From the NCBI GenBank assembly GCA_038532735.1, contig JBCBAC010000001.1:496001-560000 (forward strand): a stretch of 64,000 bases of DNA, given 5' to 3'. Shown one piece after another: positions 35,601 to 43,556 of the stretch. The translations under genes and the position numbers were made by a program. This stretch comes from JAHTBL01 sp038532735 (lineage in GTDB: Bacteria; Pseudomonadota; Alphaproteobacteria; Rhodobacterales; Rhodobacteraceae). The notes under the pieces were generated by a model, which saw only the letters and a list, made by a program, of their open reading frames with translations, ran no database searches and was not told the DNA's origin. Numbering within the stretch: the first letter of the stretch is position 1; each line of letters starts with the position of its first letter.

Positions 35601-36154
35601 TCACTGAAAAGGCCGATCTGGAAGAGGCGATCCGCACCCTCCGCGCTGGCATCGCGTCGCTGAATAAGGAAGGCCGCGAGCGTCTGTTGACCGCGTTTGA
35701 GCAGGTGAACTCCAACTTCTCGCTGCTCTTTACCCATCTCTTCGGCGGGGGTGAGGCAAAGCTGGTTCTGGTCGAATCCGATGACCCGCTTGAGGCTGGT
35801 CTAGAGATCATGTGTCAGCCGCCGGGCAAAAAGCTGTCGACGCTGTCGCTGCTCTCAGGCGGGGAGCAGACCTTGACAGCGCTTGCATTGATATTTGCTG
35901 TTTTCCTTGCAAACCCAGCACCGATTTGTGTGCTGGATGAGGTTGATGCACCTTTGGATGATGCGAACGTGACGCGTTTCTGCGATCTGCTGGACGAGAT
36001 GACCCGCCGCACCGATACGCGGTTCCTAATTATCACGCACCATGCGGTGACCATGTCGCGGATGGACCGGTTGTTCGGGGTCACAATGGCCGAACAGGGC
36101 GTGTCGCAATTGGTGTCCGTCGATTTGAAGAAAGCCGAACAGCTGGTGGCATAG
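32699..36154 (+). CDS. smc: Chromosome segregation protein SMC
   Basis: Condensin-like ATPase that organises and segregates the chromosome with ScpA/ScpB. Starting at TTG 32699, 6-7 nt after AAGGA, gives 1151 residues beginning MRFTRLRLNGFKSFVDPTD, the expected SMC N-terminus; the frame is open 276 nt further upstream but that would run into the riboswitch. Visible are Walker A GPNGCGKSN, long coiled coils either side of a hinge (about 510-640), the signature LSGGEQTLTALAL and Walker B ICVLDEVDAPLDD. Confidence 0.96.
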   Translation: MRFTRLRLNGFKSFVDPTDLVIADGLTGVVGPNGCGKSNLLEALRWVMGENRPTAMRGGGMEDVIFAGAATRPARNFAEVSIHIDNSDRLAPSGFNDSDVLEVVRRITRDIGSAYKANTKDIRARDVQMLFADASTGAHSPALVRQGQISELINAKPKARRRILEEAAGISGLYQRRHEAELKLKGAETNLARVDDVIEQLANQLAALARQARQAARYREIGTDLRRAEGLLLYRRWREADEARAAAQSTLTERTKEAAQAETAAREAAKLRQRAEDVLPPLREEEAIAAAVLQRLQVQRDTLNDQESRALQTIETLQNRIAQLTQDIERESSLNKDAGETIERLEWEASEIAKASEGHEDRLTAANAEASEGAQVLQQREADLSQLTEDVARLAARHQSAQRLLDDSKKTLEKNEFEAQKAKEALSQSQQALSKAEADFATAETAEKAATDAAHAAEKALADAEAARADTQAREADARALRSEAEGEANALRAEVAALAKLVDRDTAEGGQVLDSIRVEPGFEKALGAALADDLRAPEVGDDAASGWTTLPGYGTSQPLPDGVTSLNNHVTAPIVLGRRISQIGLVDASDAPRLQADLKPGQRLVSLEGDLWRWDGFRAGAEDAPSAAALRLQQLNRLVELKRDLEEAAAKADGAQRAHEMLSAQLADQTRADQDARQARRAADAAVTDASRALSRAEADKSLAAGKLESLSLALTRFEEEAMGARTRLAEAEAGLGDLEDLDAARARVEDIKMTVEAARMTMMARRSAHDELRREGEARLKRSQEITKEISGWKHRLETAEKRIGELKERKETSQEELTIAQAAPSEIAAKREELADAIREAEARRAKAADTLSEAEGALREAVAGERDAERTASEAREARARSEARADAAKETVAYASERISEEMDNTPEQLLETLDADPEKMPAAEAIENDVNRLKRQRDALGAVNLRAEEDAKEVQEEHDALVTEKADLEEAIRTLRAGIASLNKEGRERLLTAFEQVNSNFSLLFTHLFGGGEAKLVLVESDDPLEAGLEIMCQPPGKKLSTLSLLSGGEQTLTALALIFAVFLANPAPICVLDEVDAPLDDANVTRFCDLLDEMTRRTDTRFLIITHHAVTMSRMDRLFGVTMAEQGVSQLVSVDLKKAEQLVA

Positions 36155-36166
36155 CAGGTTTTGCGC

Positions 36167-36251
36167 TTTGGCTTTGCCAAATCGCCACGCGCGGATTTGC
36201 TATGCAAATCCGCGCAGCCTCCGGCGGGGATATTTTTGCAAAAGTGAAAGC
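36167..36251 (+). repeat. 3'-end intergenic repeat, copy E
   Basis: Two hairpins, TTTGGC/GCCAAA (loop TTT, near 36167) and a perfect 12-bp GCGCGGATTTGC/GCAAATCCGCGC (36189-36215), precede CCGGCGGGGATATTTTTGC then AAAAGTGAAAG. Located after smc, same orientation, in the convergent gap with the MltB-type gene. Confidence 0.65.
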
Positions 36252-36261
36252 AGGGATGCGC

Positions 36262-37437
36262 CTAGAGTTTGTTGAGAAGCGCAGGCGTTGGCCATGCATC
36301 GGCGGGCATGCCAAGGCGTGCTTGCTCTTTCTGCACCGCGCGGCGGGTTTTCGCACCCAGAATCCCGTCGATCTTGCCGACATCGTGGCCACGTGCAGCA
36401 AGCTTTTTCTGCAGGGCGACCATCTGATTGCCGCCAAGCCCTTTATCCGGGTTGCCCACGGTATAGACGGGCGCGCCGGAAAGGCGCGTGGCGAAATAGG
36501 CGGCTGTGGTCACGTAGACGAAGCTTTTGTTCCACTCAAAATAGACGCGATAATTCGGGTAGGCGAGGAACGCGGGGCCGTTGCGCCCCATGGGCAGCAG
36601 AACCGACGCGGGCATATTGCCAGACGGAAACTGCCCGGCGCGGGGTTTGACGCCCATTTCGGCCCATTGATTGACGCTGAGTTGTGTGTCGAGGCCCGTT
36701 TTTCTCCAATCGAGATTGGCGGGTACGGCGACTTCCTGCAGCCAGGGCTCATTCGGGCGCCATCCCAGATTGCTCAGCATCCGCGCGCCGGACATCAGCG
36801 CGTCAGGGGGCGAGGTTTTCAGCGAAACCTTGCCGTCGCCATCTGCGTCCACACCGCTGCGCAGGATGTCTTCGGGTAGCATCTGGACCATGCCAATCTC
36901 TCCCGCCCAAGCGCCTTTCGTGCGTGCGGGGTCAAACTCCCCGCGTTCATAAAGCTCAATCGCGGCAAAGACTTGCGGGCGGAAAAGCTGAGGGCGGCGG
37001 CAGTCATGGCTCAGCGTGACCAGCGCATTCAGCGTGTTGAAATTGCCTTGCACCGCGCCGTAATCCGTCTCGAGCGCCCAGAAGGCCAGCAGCACGCCGG
37101 GCGGGACGCCGTATTGCGACTGCGCGGCCTGAAACACGCTGCGATACTTCTTGGCGTTCGCGACGCCGTTGTTCATCCGGTTCGTGGAAATCAGTGAGCG
37201 GGAGAAGTCGACGAAGGTTTTGCGGAACACGCCTTGGGAGCGGTCGGCTTTGATCACCTTCGGGTCTTGGCGCACATTGGCGAAGAACCGGTCCACGGTC
37301 GCGGGCGCATGCCCTTTCGCGACGGCTTCCGTCTTCAACTGGCTCACATAGTTGGAAAAGGACCCGCCGCACGGGGTTTGCGCCGAGGCTGCGCTCGCCA
37401 TCAGGCTGGCGGCAAGAAAAGGGATTAATTTATGCAT
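36262..37437 (-). CDS. Lytic murein transglycosylase, MltB family, with peptidoglycan-binding domain
   Basis: 391-residue exported enzyme cleaving peptidoglycan glycan strands. Signal peptide MHKLIPFLAASLMASAASAQ; catalytic glutamate in LAFWALETDYGAVQG; GEIGMVQMLPEDILR and the Asp/Gly-rich DADGDGKVSL segment are typical of the MltB/SltB group. The last 65 residues form a PG_binding_1 repeat (QKKLAARGHDVGKIDGILG). No lipobox, so it is periplasmic and soluble. Single gene, convergent with smc. Confidence 0.92.
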   Translation of the reverse strand: MHKLIPFLAASLMASAASAQTPCGGSFSNYVSQLKTEAVAKGHAPATVDRFFANVRQDPKVIKADRSQGVFRKTFVDFSRSLISTNRMNNGVANAKKYRSVFQAAQSQYGVPPGVLLAFWALETDYGAVQGNFNTLNALVTLSHDCRRPQLFRPQVFAAIELYERGEFDPARTKGAWAGEIGMVQMLPEDILRSGVDADGDGKVSLKTSPPDALMSGARMLSNLGWRPNEPWLQEVAVPANLDWRKTGLDTQLSVNQWAEMGVKPRAGQFPSGNMPASVLLPMGRNGPAFLAYPNYRVYFEWNKSFVYVTTAAYFATRLSGAPVYTVGNPDKGLGGNQMVALQKKLAARGHDVGKIDGILGAKTRRAVQKEQARLGMPADAWPTPALLNKL

Positions 37438-37491
37438 GGTGAGCTCCGTCTGAATGGCGCTATCCTATCAGGCGCAAGGTGCTGTGCAATA

Positions 37492-38391
37492 TCACAGAAA
37501 GGCGATCAGCAGCGCGACGCCCAGCAGCATCGCCCAAGCCCCCCAAAGCGCTGCGACAGCGGCATCAACCGCGTCAGGTCCGATGTCTTTGCGCCCGCTT
37601 GCGTTAACGAATGGAAAGTCCTGCATCTCGCCATCATAAGACCGCGGGCCAGACAGTGCGACACCCAGAACGCGGGCCATCGCGGCTTCTGGCCAACCCG
37701 CATTGGGGGACCGATGCAGCTTTGCGTCCTGACGGATGTCGCGCCATCCACCGAGGTCGAGATGACTGAGCGCGATGAGGGCAGCGGTCAACCGTGCCGG
37801 CACCCAATTGAGCAGATCATCAAAGCGCGCCGCAGCCCAGCCGAATTCTTCGTGACGGGGCGTGCGATAGCCGATCATGCTGTCGGCGGTATTGGTCACC
37901 TTATAGAGCAACAGGCCCGGTAACCCCCCAATTGCAAACCAGAAAGCCGGTGCCACGATCCCGTCGCCAAAGTTCTCCGCCCCCGATTCGATCGCAGCGC
38001 GCGCAACGGCGGCGTGGTCCATCTCGCGCGTGTCGCGTCCGACAATTCGGGCAACCATGCGTCGACCTTCAAGAAGTGACAGGCGCAGGCCATTGGCTAC
38101 GTCTTGGACGTGATCAACGAGTGATCGGTGGGCGAGTAAAATTGCGGCCAGCACGATATCGATGAGGGGCCCCGGCAGTGCTTCGAGCACAGCTCCAAGG
38201 ATCAGCGCAAGACAACCGATCAGGCCGAACGCAACGGTACCGCGAAGCCGCTTTGCGCCGCCTTTGTTAACCTTTTCATCCATCCAACCGATGGCGCGCC
38301 CCATCAGGATTGCGGGGTGTGAAAACCTGGTCCAGAGCCATTTTGGCTCTCCCAAAATCGCATCAAGGCAGAGGGCGATGACAAGGCTCAA
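37492..38391 (-). CDS. cbiB: Adenosylcobinamide-phosphate synthase (CbiB/CobD)
   Basis: Inner-membrane enzyme attaching the aminopropanol arm to adenosylcobyric acid; called CobD in the Pseudomonas nomenclature. Visible: CLDAILGEPKWLWTRFSHP, ESGAENFGDGIVAPAFWFAI, YKVTNTADSMIGYRT and the final hydrophobic helix. I chose the TTG start at 38391 because it overlaps the cobC stop (TTGA) and has GGAG 8 nt upstream, giving 299 residues; an earlier TTG at 38448 is possible. Coupled to cobC, which makes its substrate arm. Confidence 0.92.
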   Translation of the reverse strand: MSLVIALCLDAILGEPKWLWTRFSHPAILMGRAIGWMDEKVNKGGAKRLRGTVAFGLIGCLALILGAVLEALPGPLIDIVLAAILLAHRSLVDHVQDVANGLRLSLLEGRRMVARIVGRDTREMDHAAVARAAIESGAENFGDGIVAPAFWFAIGGLPGLLLYKVTNTADSMIGYRTPRHEEFGWAAARFDDLLNWVPARLTAALIALSHLDLGGWRDIRQDAKLHRSPNAGWPEAAMARVLGVALSGPRSYDGEMQDFPFVNASGRKDIGPDAVDAAVAALWGAWAMLLGVALLIAFL

Positions 38392-39317
38392 AGCGCCGTC
38401 TCCAACCGCGACCAGTCGTTTGAGCTTGGTAAACCGAGACGGATCCAAGAGGTGGAGTATGGGAAGATCCGTGACCAGATTTGCGCCTTGGCCAGCCTGG
38501 TTTGAAACGCGGCTGCGTCGCCGACATCATAGAGCCGGAACAGGTCCGTGCCGCCGACCAAAGGCCCGTGCGGGCGCATCATCTTGTCCAGACGCTTGGC
38601 ATCCTGCGCCAGCCGCGCGCGTGTCGCTTCCGCCCAAGCGTGATCCTGCAACGCCTTTGCCCCGACTTCCAACGCAGGCCCCGAAACGGGCCAAGGGCCA
38701 AGATAATCTGCAAGCGTCTTGATCAGCGCGGGATCGCCAATCGCAAAGCCAAGGCGCAGCCCGGCGAGCCCCCAGAATTTACCGAAACTTTTAAGAACTA
38801 TCGTGCCGGGGCGCTTTGCTAGACCGATCAGAGAATGCTGAGGTGCGATATCGCAAAAGCTCTCGTCAATGATTGTAAACGGCGCGGTAAGGCTTTCCGC
38901 GTCCCATAATCGACCATCCGGGTTGTTGGGATGCACGACGACCATGGCTTCTCCATGGCCAGCTTCCCAACCCGCAATCTCAAAAGCTGCGGCATGCTCG
39001 TTATAGGTCGGCCCGTCGATCTGAACCCTCCCTCTCGGCGCCAGCATCGGTATCCGCGCGATCAAGGCAGAGGCGCCGGGCGCTGCAAGAACAGCAGCGG
39101 TGTCAGGCACGTTCCAGAAGTTCCGCGCGGCTGCGATCAGCCGATCTTGTGCGCCGTGATCGGGCAGCGCCGTCCATGCGCTCAAAGAGATTTTCTCAAT
39201 CGGGTAGGGCTCTGGATTGATGCCCGTCGATAAGTCGATCCAATCGTCGCGAGTGCCCCCCCACCGGGCAACCGCCGCATCAAGTCCGCCGCCGTGATCT
39301 CTTTGATCTTGCGTCAT
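38388..39317 (-). CDS. cobC: L-threonine-O-3-phosphate decarboxylase (CobC)
   Basis: PLP enzyme of the aminotransferase class I/II fold that yields aminopropanol phosphate for the nucleotide loop of cobalamin (CobC in Pseudomonas, CobD in Salmonella). From ATG 39317 it is 309 residues: DWIDLSTGINPEPYP, VVHPNNPDGRLWDA, FTIIDESFCDIAP and the PLP lysine in TIVLKSFGKFWGLAGLRLGF. The start overlaps the DUF1636 stop by 4 nt; longer upstream reading is Arg/His-rich and not protein-like. The residue SxxK spacing is intact. Confidence 0.92.
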   Translation of the reverse strand: MTQDQRDHGGGLDAAVARWGGTRDDWIDLSTGINPEPYPIEKISLSAWTALPDHGAQDRLIAAARNFWNVPDTAAVLAAPGASALIARIPMLAPRGRVQIDGPTYNEHAAAFEIAGWEAGHGEAMVVVHPNNPDGRLWDAESLTAPFTIIDESFCDIAPQHSLIGLAKRPGTIVLKSFGKFWGLAGLRLGFAIGDPALIKTLADYLGPWPVSGPALEVGAKALQDHAWAEATRARLAQDAKRLDKMMRPHGPLVGGTDLFRLYDVGDAAAFQTRLAKAQIWSRIFPYSTSWIRLGLPSSNDWSRLETAL

Positions 39318-39682
39318 TTTTCGTCGGGCAAGGGCGGGTGGCGCGTGATGAAATGCCCTTTGATGGCTTGCGGCCACTCGCGGTATGGAACCTGCCCTGT
39401 TTCGCTTTCTGCATGCTTTTCGGCATAGCTTACGATGCCCGCGGCAGCCTCCGCATCCGGGGTGAAATCGCCCAGCGTGTAAGACAGTTTGCCTGCCCCT
39501 TGAATGGCCACGTTGCAGCCCCGCGCGCAGCCCATCAGGCAAGAGACTCGACGCGTCTTAACCACGTCGCTGCCCTCCGCCTCAATCAAGGCGGCCAGCC
39601 GCTCTCCATCAGTCAGGGACATGTCCCCCTGGTCCCAACCGTCTCGTTTGCAGGTGTCGCAGATCGTGATCCAGGTGGTCAT
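39314..39682 (-). CDS. DUF1636 family cysteine-rich protein in cob cluster
   Basis: 122-residue protein of the DUF1636 family, which is often found beside cobalamin genes but has no proven function. Two Cys pairs are visible: ICDTCKRDG near the N-terminus and SCLMGCARGCNVAI near residue 47, a pattern consistent with a thioredoxin-like [2Fe-2S] or other metal site. Start overlaps nothing upstream; its stop overlaps the cobC start by 4 nt, so it leads a three-gene operon with cobC and cbiB. Confidence 0.85.
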   Translation of the reverse strand: MTTWITICDTCKRDGWDQGDMSLTDGERLAALIEAEGSDVVKTRRVSCLMGCARGCNVAIQGAGKLSYTLGDFTPDAEAAAGIVSYAEKHAESETGQVPYREWPQAIKGHFITRHPPLPDEK

Positions 39683-39754
39683 TCTACCCTCTTGGCTGTC
39701 GTTTCGGCGGATTAGTGCCTAACCTGCCCCGCGAGGGCAAGATGTTGAGTATTG

Positions 39755-39780
39755 TTAACGGCAGTTAAGTGTTTGTTAAC
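39755..39780 (+). promoter_or_regulatory. CtrA-binding site (with an extra half-site)
   Basis: TTAA-N7-TTAAC at 39765-39780 matches the CtrA consensus exactly, and a further TTAAC lies at 39755-39759, six bases before the first half-site. It lies 71 nt upstream of the receiver-domain gene start and 72 nt upstream of the divergent DUF1636 gene start. CtrA controls motility and cell-cycle-type genes in this order of bacteria. Confidence 0.65.
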
Positions 39781-39851
39781 TTTTCACGCGTTACCTCAAC
39801 GTCAGGGGAAGATTGGGTCGGTTCGGCGAGGATTCGAGAACCGGAGGATAC

Positions 39852-40211
39852 ATGCGGGTACTTATTATCCAAAGTCGGCGGCCATTGGCTGAGCTGTGGA
39901 AGCGTCATATTGAACGCCAAAATGCTGACGTCTTCGTCGCGGCAAGCACCGCAGACGCGATCAGGATTGTTCGTGAGAATGCGATCGACGTCATCATCCT
40001 CGACCTGATTCTTGAGGATGGCAGCGCCATGGCGATTGCAGATTACGCCTGCTACCGCCGCCCGGATGCGCGGGTGATTTACGTCACCAGCACCACGTTT
40101 TTCTCTGACGGCTCTGTTTTTGAACATATGCCCAACGCGTGCGGGTATGTGCAAACAACGACTCCACCTGATGATCTTGCAGCAATGGTTGAACACCTCG
40201 GCACATCCTAA
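39852..40211 (+). CDS. Degenerate single-domain response-regulator receiver
   Basis: 119-residue CheY-like protein with no output domain. The phosphoacceptor Asp51 is kept (IILDLILEDG) and so is Thr79 (IYVTSTT), but the acidic pair expected after the first strand is Gln7-Ser8 and the conserved Lys near residue 101 is replaced in YVQTTTPPD. Phosphorylation is therefore doubtful. ATG 39852 is preceded by CGGAGGA. It lies between two cobalamin operons, downstream of a CtrA box, and no kinase is nearby. Confidence 0.87.
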   Translation: MRVLIIQSRRPLAELWKRHIERQNADVFVAASTADAIRIVRENAIDVIILDLILEDGSAMAIADYACYRRPDARVIYVTSTTFFSDGSVFEHMPNACGYVQTTTPPDDLAAMVEHLGTS

Positions 40212-40459
40212 GCCGCCGCATTAATCATTAACGCCCATGTCGAAGTGCCGTAACGCAATGTCGGTTCCAGCCGGAACCCCGACGCCTTTGCGTTTGCACG
40301 GCCCGAACCCGCGCCGTATACCCCTCTCGATACGAAGCCAATTGGCCAGAAAGGTTGGCAGCCGGGAATTGACCCATACCGGGAATTCGACGCTGCATCG
40401 TGATCACCGCTTTGCCGCGGCCACCCCTCTTTTTGTGCCCTAGCCGAGAGGAGGCAGCC

Positions 40460-41701
40460 ATGCCCAAAACCGGAGTAATGATCTGCGGCCACGGTTCCCG
40501 AAGCCAGGCCGCTGTCGATGAATTCTCGGTTTTGGCGGACAAACTGCCCGCCTATCTGCCAGATGATTGGTTAACCGAATACGGTTATCTGGAGTTCGCC
40601 AACCCAGTGATCCGCGATGGGCTCGACAAGCTCCGTGACGCCGGGTGTGAGCGCATCTTGGCGGTGCCCGGTATGCTCTTTGCGGCTATGCACGCGAAAA
40701 ATGACATCCCGACCGTTCTGAACACATACGCTGCCAAACACGGCATCGACGTGCAATACGGGCGCGAGTTGGGTGTCGATCCCAAAATGATTTCTGCCGC
40801 CGCGGGACGCGTTCAGGATGCGGTCGACCGAGCCAATGCCGAGCTAGGAGAGTTGCCGCTTCACGAAACTTGCCTCGTCGTGATTGGGCGCGGTGCCTCC
40901 GATCCTGATGCCAACGGAAATGTCTCTAAAATTGCGCGCATGTTGCAGGAAGGCATGGGGTTCGGCTGGTGTGAGGTCGGCTATTCCGGCGTCACGTTCC
41001 CCTTGGTTGAACCTTGCCTGCAGCATGTCACCCGCCTCGGCTACAAGCGCGTCATCGTCTTTCCATACTTCCTGTTTACCGGCATTCTGATCGACCGGAT
41101 TTACGGTTTTACCGACCAGGTTGCCGCGCAATATCCCGATATCCAGTTCGTCAAAGCGAGCTATCTCAACGACCACCCCAAGGTGCTGGAGACCTTCGCC
41201 GAACGCATCACCGAACAGTTGGGCGATGTGCCTGTTCCGAACTGTGGCACCTGCCAGTACCGGACCCAGATCCTCGCCATCGAAGGGGAGGATGTGCGCA
41301 AGCTCACCCCCGAACAACGCGCCACCCTTGCTGCGGAAAAAGGCAATGGTCACGCGGCCTTCGGCTCCGTTCCGCCGCCCACATGCGTGCTCTGCAAATA
41401 CCGGACAGAGGTGATTGGCTTTGAGGCCGAAGTCGGCGCCGTTCAGGAAAGTCACCACCACCATGTCGAAGGGCAGGGTGCCAGCGCACCCGGTTCCAAC
41501 GTCGCCGACTGCACGCTCTGTGACACGTTTTGCACCGGCCTTTGCCGATTGCAAACCGCGCATCACCACCACCATCACCAGGGCCATGATCATCATCATG
41601 ACCATGATCACGGGCACAGCCATGACCACGATCACCACCACGCGCCATACCCCCATGCTACCCATCCGCATGGCCCGGAAAGCGCGCGGCGACAGAAGTA
41701 A
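40460..41701 (+). CDS. cbiX: Sirohydrochlorin cobaltochelatase CbiX, long form with Cys/His-rich tail
   Basis: 413-residue chelatase inserting Co2+ into sirohydrochlorin (early-insertion pathway). The two CbiX halves are visible: ICGHGSRSQAAVDEF with the catalytic His, and VVIGRGASDPDANGNVSK plus PYFLFTGILIDR. The C-terminal 140 residues carry NCGTCQYR, PTCVLCKYR and CTLCDTFCTGLC cysteine motifs and a tail with more than 30 His. AGGAGG lies 5 nt before the ATG. First gene of cbiX-cobH-cobL-cobI-cobJ-cobM. Confidence 0.93.
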   Translation: MPKTGVMICGHGSRSQAAVDEFSVLADKLPAYLPDDWLTEYGYLEFANPVIRDGLDKLRDAGCERILAVPGMLFAAMHAKNDIPTVLNTYAAKHGIDVQYGRELGVDPKMISAAAGRVQDAVDRANAELGELPLHETCLVVIGRGASDPDANGNVSKIARMLQEGMGFGWCEVGYSGVTFPLVEPCLQHVTRLGYKRVIVFPYFLFTGILIDRIYGFTDQVAAQYPDIQFVKASYLNDHPKVLETFAERITEQLGDVPVPNCGTCQYRTQILAIEGEDVRKLTPEQRATLAAEKGNGHAAFGSVPPPTCVLCKYRTEVIGFEAEVGAVQESHHHHVEGQGASAPGSNVADCTLCDTFCTGLCRLQTAHHHHHHQGHDHHHDHDHGHSHDHDHHHAPYPHATHPHGPESARRQK

Positions 41702-41718
41702 AAAGCAGGTCCCGCGTG

Positions 41719-42357
41719 ATGCGCCCCTACGAAAAAAACCCTCTCGCAATTTATGCAAAAAGTTTTGCGACTGTGCGAGAAGAGGCGCGTCTGGAGCGTT
41801 TTTCCCCCGGAATGGAAGCCCTCGCCATCCGAATCATTCACGCCTGCGGCATGGTTGAGATCGCAGATCGCCTCGCATTCTCCGCACACGCCTATGAAGC
41901 AGGGCACGCCGCGTTGACCAATGGCGCGCCGATCCTGTGCGACTGCGAAATGGTCGGCTCCGGCATCATCCGCCGCTACCTGCCTGCGCAAAACGATGTC
42001 ATCGTCACCCTCAATGACGACGCAACGCCAACGCGCGCCAAGGATATCGCGAACACGCGCTCCGCCGCCGCCGTTGAGCTTTGGAAACCGCATCTAGACG
42101 GCGCGGTGGTCGCTATCGGTAACGCACCCACGGCACTTTTTCACTTACTGGAATTGCTCGATCAGGGCTGGCCAAAGCCCGCCGTGATCCTGGGCTTCCC
42201 GGTGGGGTTTGTGGGCGCGGCTGAGTCCAAAGCCGAGCTTGCCGCGAACCCGCGGGGCACTGATTTCATCGCGCTGCGCGGGCGCCGCGGCGGTTCTGCT
42301 ATCGCCTCTGCCGCGGTTAATGCTCTGGCCGCCGGCCTGCCCGAAGACCACAAATGA
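41719..42357 (+). CDS. cobH: Precorrin-8X methylmutase
   Basis: Moves the C11 methyl to C12 of precorrin-8X, giving hydrogenobyrinic acid. 212 residues from ATG 41719 (AGCAGGT upstream). The catalytic His lies in AIRIIHACGMVEIAD; LCDCEMVGSGI, IGNAPTALFHLLEL and GFPVGFVGAAESK are family signatures. An adjacent GTG at 41716 would add one residue. Stop overlaps the cobL start by 4 nt. Confidence 0.96.
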   Translation: MRPYEKNPLAIYAKSFATVREEARLERFSPGMEALAIRIIHACGMVEIADRLAFSAHAYEAGHAALTNGAPILCDCEMVGSGIIRRYLPAQNDVIVTLNDDATPTRAKDIANTRSAAAVELWKPHLDGAVVAIGNAPTALFHLLELLDQGWPKPAVILGFPVGFVGAAESKAELAANPRGTDFIALRGRRGGSAIASAAVNALAAGLPEDHK

Positions 42358-43556
42358 CACAGCGCTGGCTTCATATCGTCGGCATCGGGGAGGATGGCCT
42401 TGACGGCTTGGCGCCCGCAACGCGTGCGGTTGTCGAGACTGCCGAAATCATCATCGGAGGGGACCGCCATCACAAGCTGTCCTCTGACGTCACAGCGACC
42501 CGGATCGCGTGGCCATCGCCCTTCGACGCCCTGATCGAAACCCTGCGCGGCTACAAGGGAAAACGCGTCGTTGTCCTCGCGACGGGCGATCCGCTCTGGT
42601 ATTCGGTTGGCGCGCGGATCGGCCGGGCCATTAACCCTGCTGAGATCGTGTACCACCCCCAGCTTTCCGCGTTTCAGCTTGCCGCGTCCCGGATGGGTTG
42701 GTCGTTGCCAGACGTCGAAACGCTCACAGTGCATGGCCGCCCGGTGGCACAGGTTATCCCCACGATTCAGCCTGGCAATAAGTTGCTTATTTTGACAACA
42801 GGCGCGGAAACGCCCTCAGAAATATGCGCTTTTTTGATGGACCGCGGATACGGTGAAAGCGAAATCACGGTGATTGCCGCGATGGCTGGTCCGTCAGAGA
42901 AGCGATTTGACGGTCTCGCCAAGGACTGGTCACACGACGTTCCGTCCTTCAACACTATGGCTGTTCGTTGCGTCGCCGGACCCGACGCGACCGTGTTCTC
43001 CCGTGTTCCAGGTTTACCAGATTCCGCTTTCGACCACGACGGCACAATGACCAAGCAAGAGGTGCGCGCAGCGACGCTTGCAAAGCTCATGCCGATGCGT
43101 GACGCGCTCTTGTGGGACATTGGCACAGGCTGCGGATCCATCGCCATCGAGTGGATGCGCGCCGCACCCGAAGCCCGCGCCATCGGCCTTGAGAAACGCG
43201 CCGACCGGCGTGCTTTGGCGGCAGCGAATGCGCAGACACTCGGCACCCCGAAGCTGGAAATCATCGACGCCGAAGCCCCCGACGGTTTGGTTAATCTCCC
43301 CGCACCAGACGCCGTCTTCATCGGTGGTGGCCTGTCCGAGGAAACCTTCATCAAAGCCTGGTCCGCCCTGAAGCCGTTCGGGCGTTTGGTCGTGAACGCC
43401 GTCACCCTGGAGTCCGAGGCGCTTTTGATGTCCTTACACGCCCAGCATGGCGGCGATTTGGTCAAGATCATGGTTAACCGAGCTGAACCCGTTGGCCCCA
43501 GAACAGGCTGGCGGCCACACATGCCAGTCACACAGTGGAGCCTGATGAAACGATGA
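42354..43556 (+). CDS. cobL: Precorrin-6Y C5,15-methyltransferase (decarboxylating)
   Basis: Bifunctional enzyme of 400 residues: the N-terminal CbiE-like domain (GIGEDGLDGLAPATR, then VVVLATGDPLWYSVG) methylates C5, and the C-terminal CbiT-like domain (LLWDIGTGCGSIAIEWMR, then VFIGGGLSEETF) methylates C15 and decarboxylates the C12 acetate. The fused form is the aerobic-pathway arrangement. Coupled by 4-nt overlaps to cobH and cobI. Confidence 0.96.
   Translation: MTQRWLHIVGIGEDGLDGLAPATRAVVETAEIIIGGDRHHKLSSDVTATRIAWPSPFDALIETLRGYKGKRVVVLATGDPLWYSVGARIGRAINPAEIVYHPQLSAFQLAASRMGWSLPDVETLTVHGRPVAQVIPTIQPGNKLLILTTGAETPSEICAFLMDRGYGESEITVIAAMAGPSEKRFDGLAKDWSHDVPSFNTMAVRCVAGPDATVFSRVPGLPDSAFDHDGTMTKQEVRAATLAKLMPMRDALLWDIGTGCGSIAIEWMRAAPEARAIGLEKRADRRALAAANAQTLGTPKLEIIDAEAPDGLVNLPAPDAVFIGGGLSEETFIKAWSALKPFGRLVVNAVTLESEALLMSLHAQHGGDLVKIMVNRAEPVGPRTGWRPHMPVTQWSLMKR

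Noticed and set aside
40212..40459. Possible second riboswitch upstream of cbiX
   Set aside because: The 248-nt leader contains local hairpins (for example GGTTCC/GGAACC) but none of the conserved B12-box or CCCCGCNACTGT blocks seen at 32302-32468.
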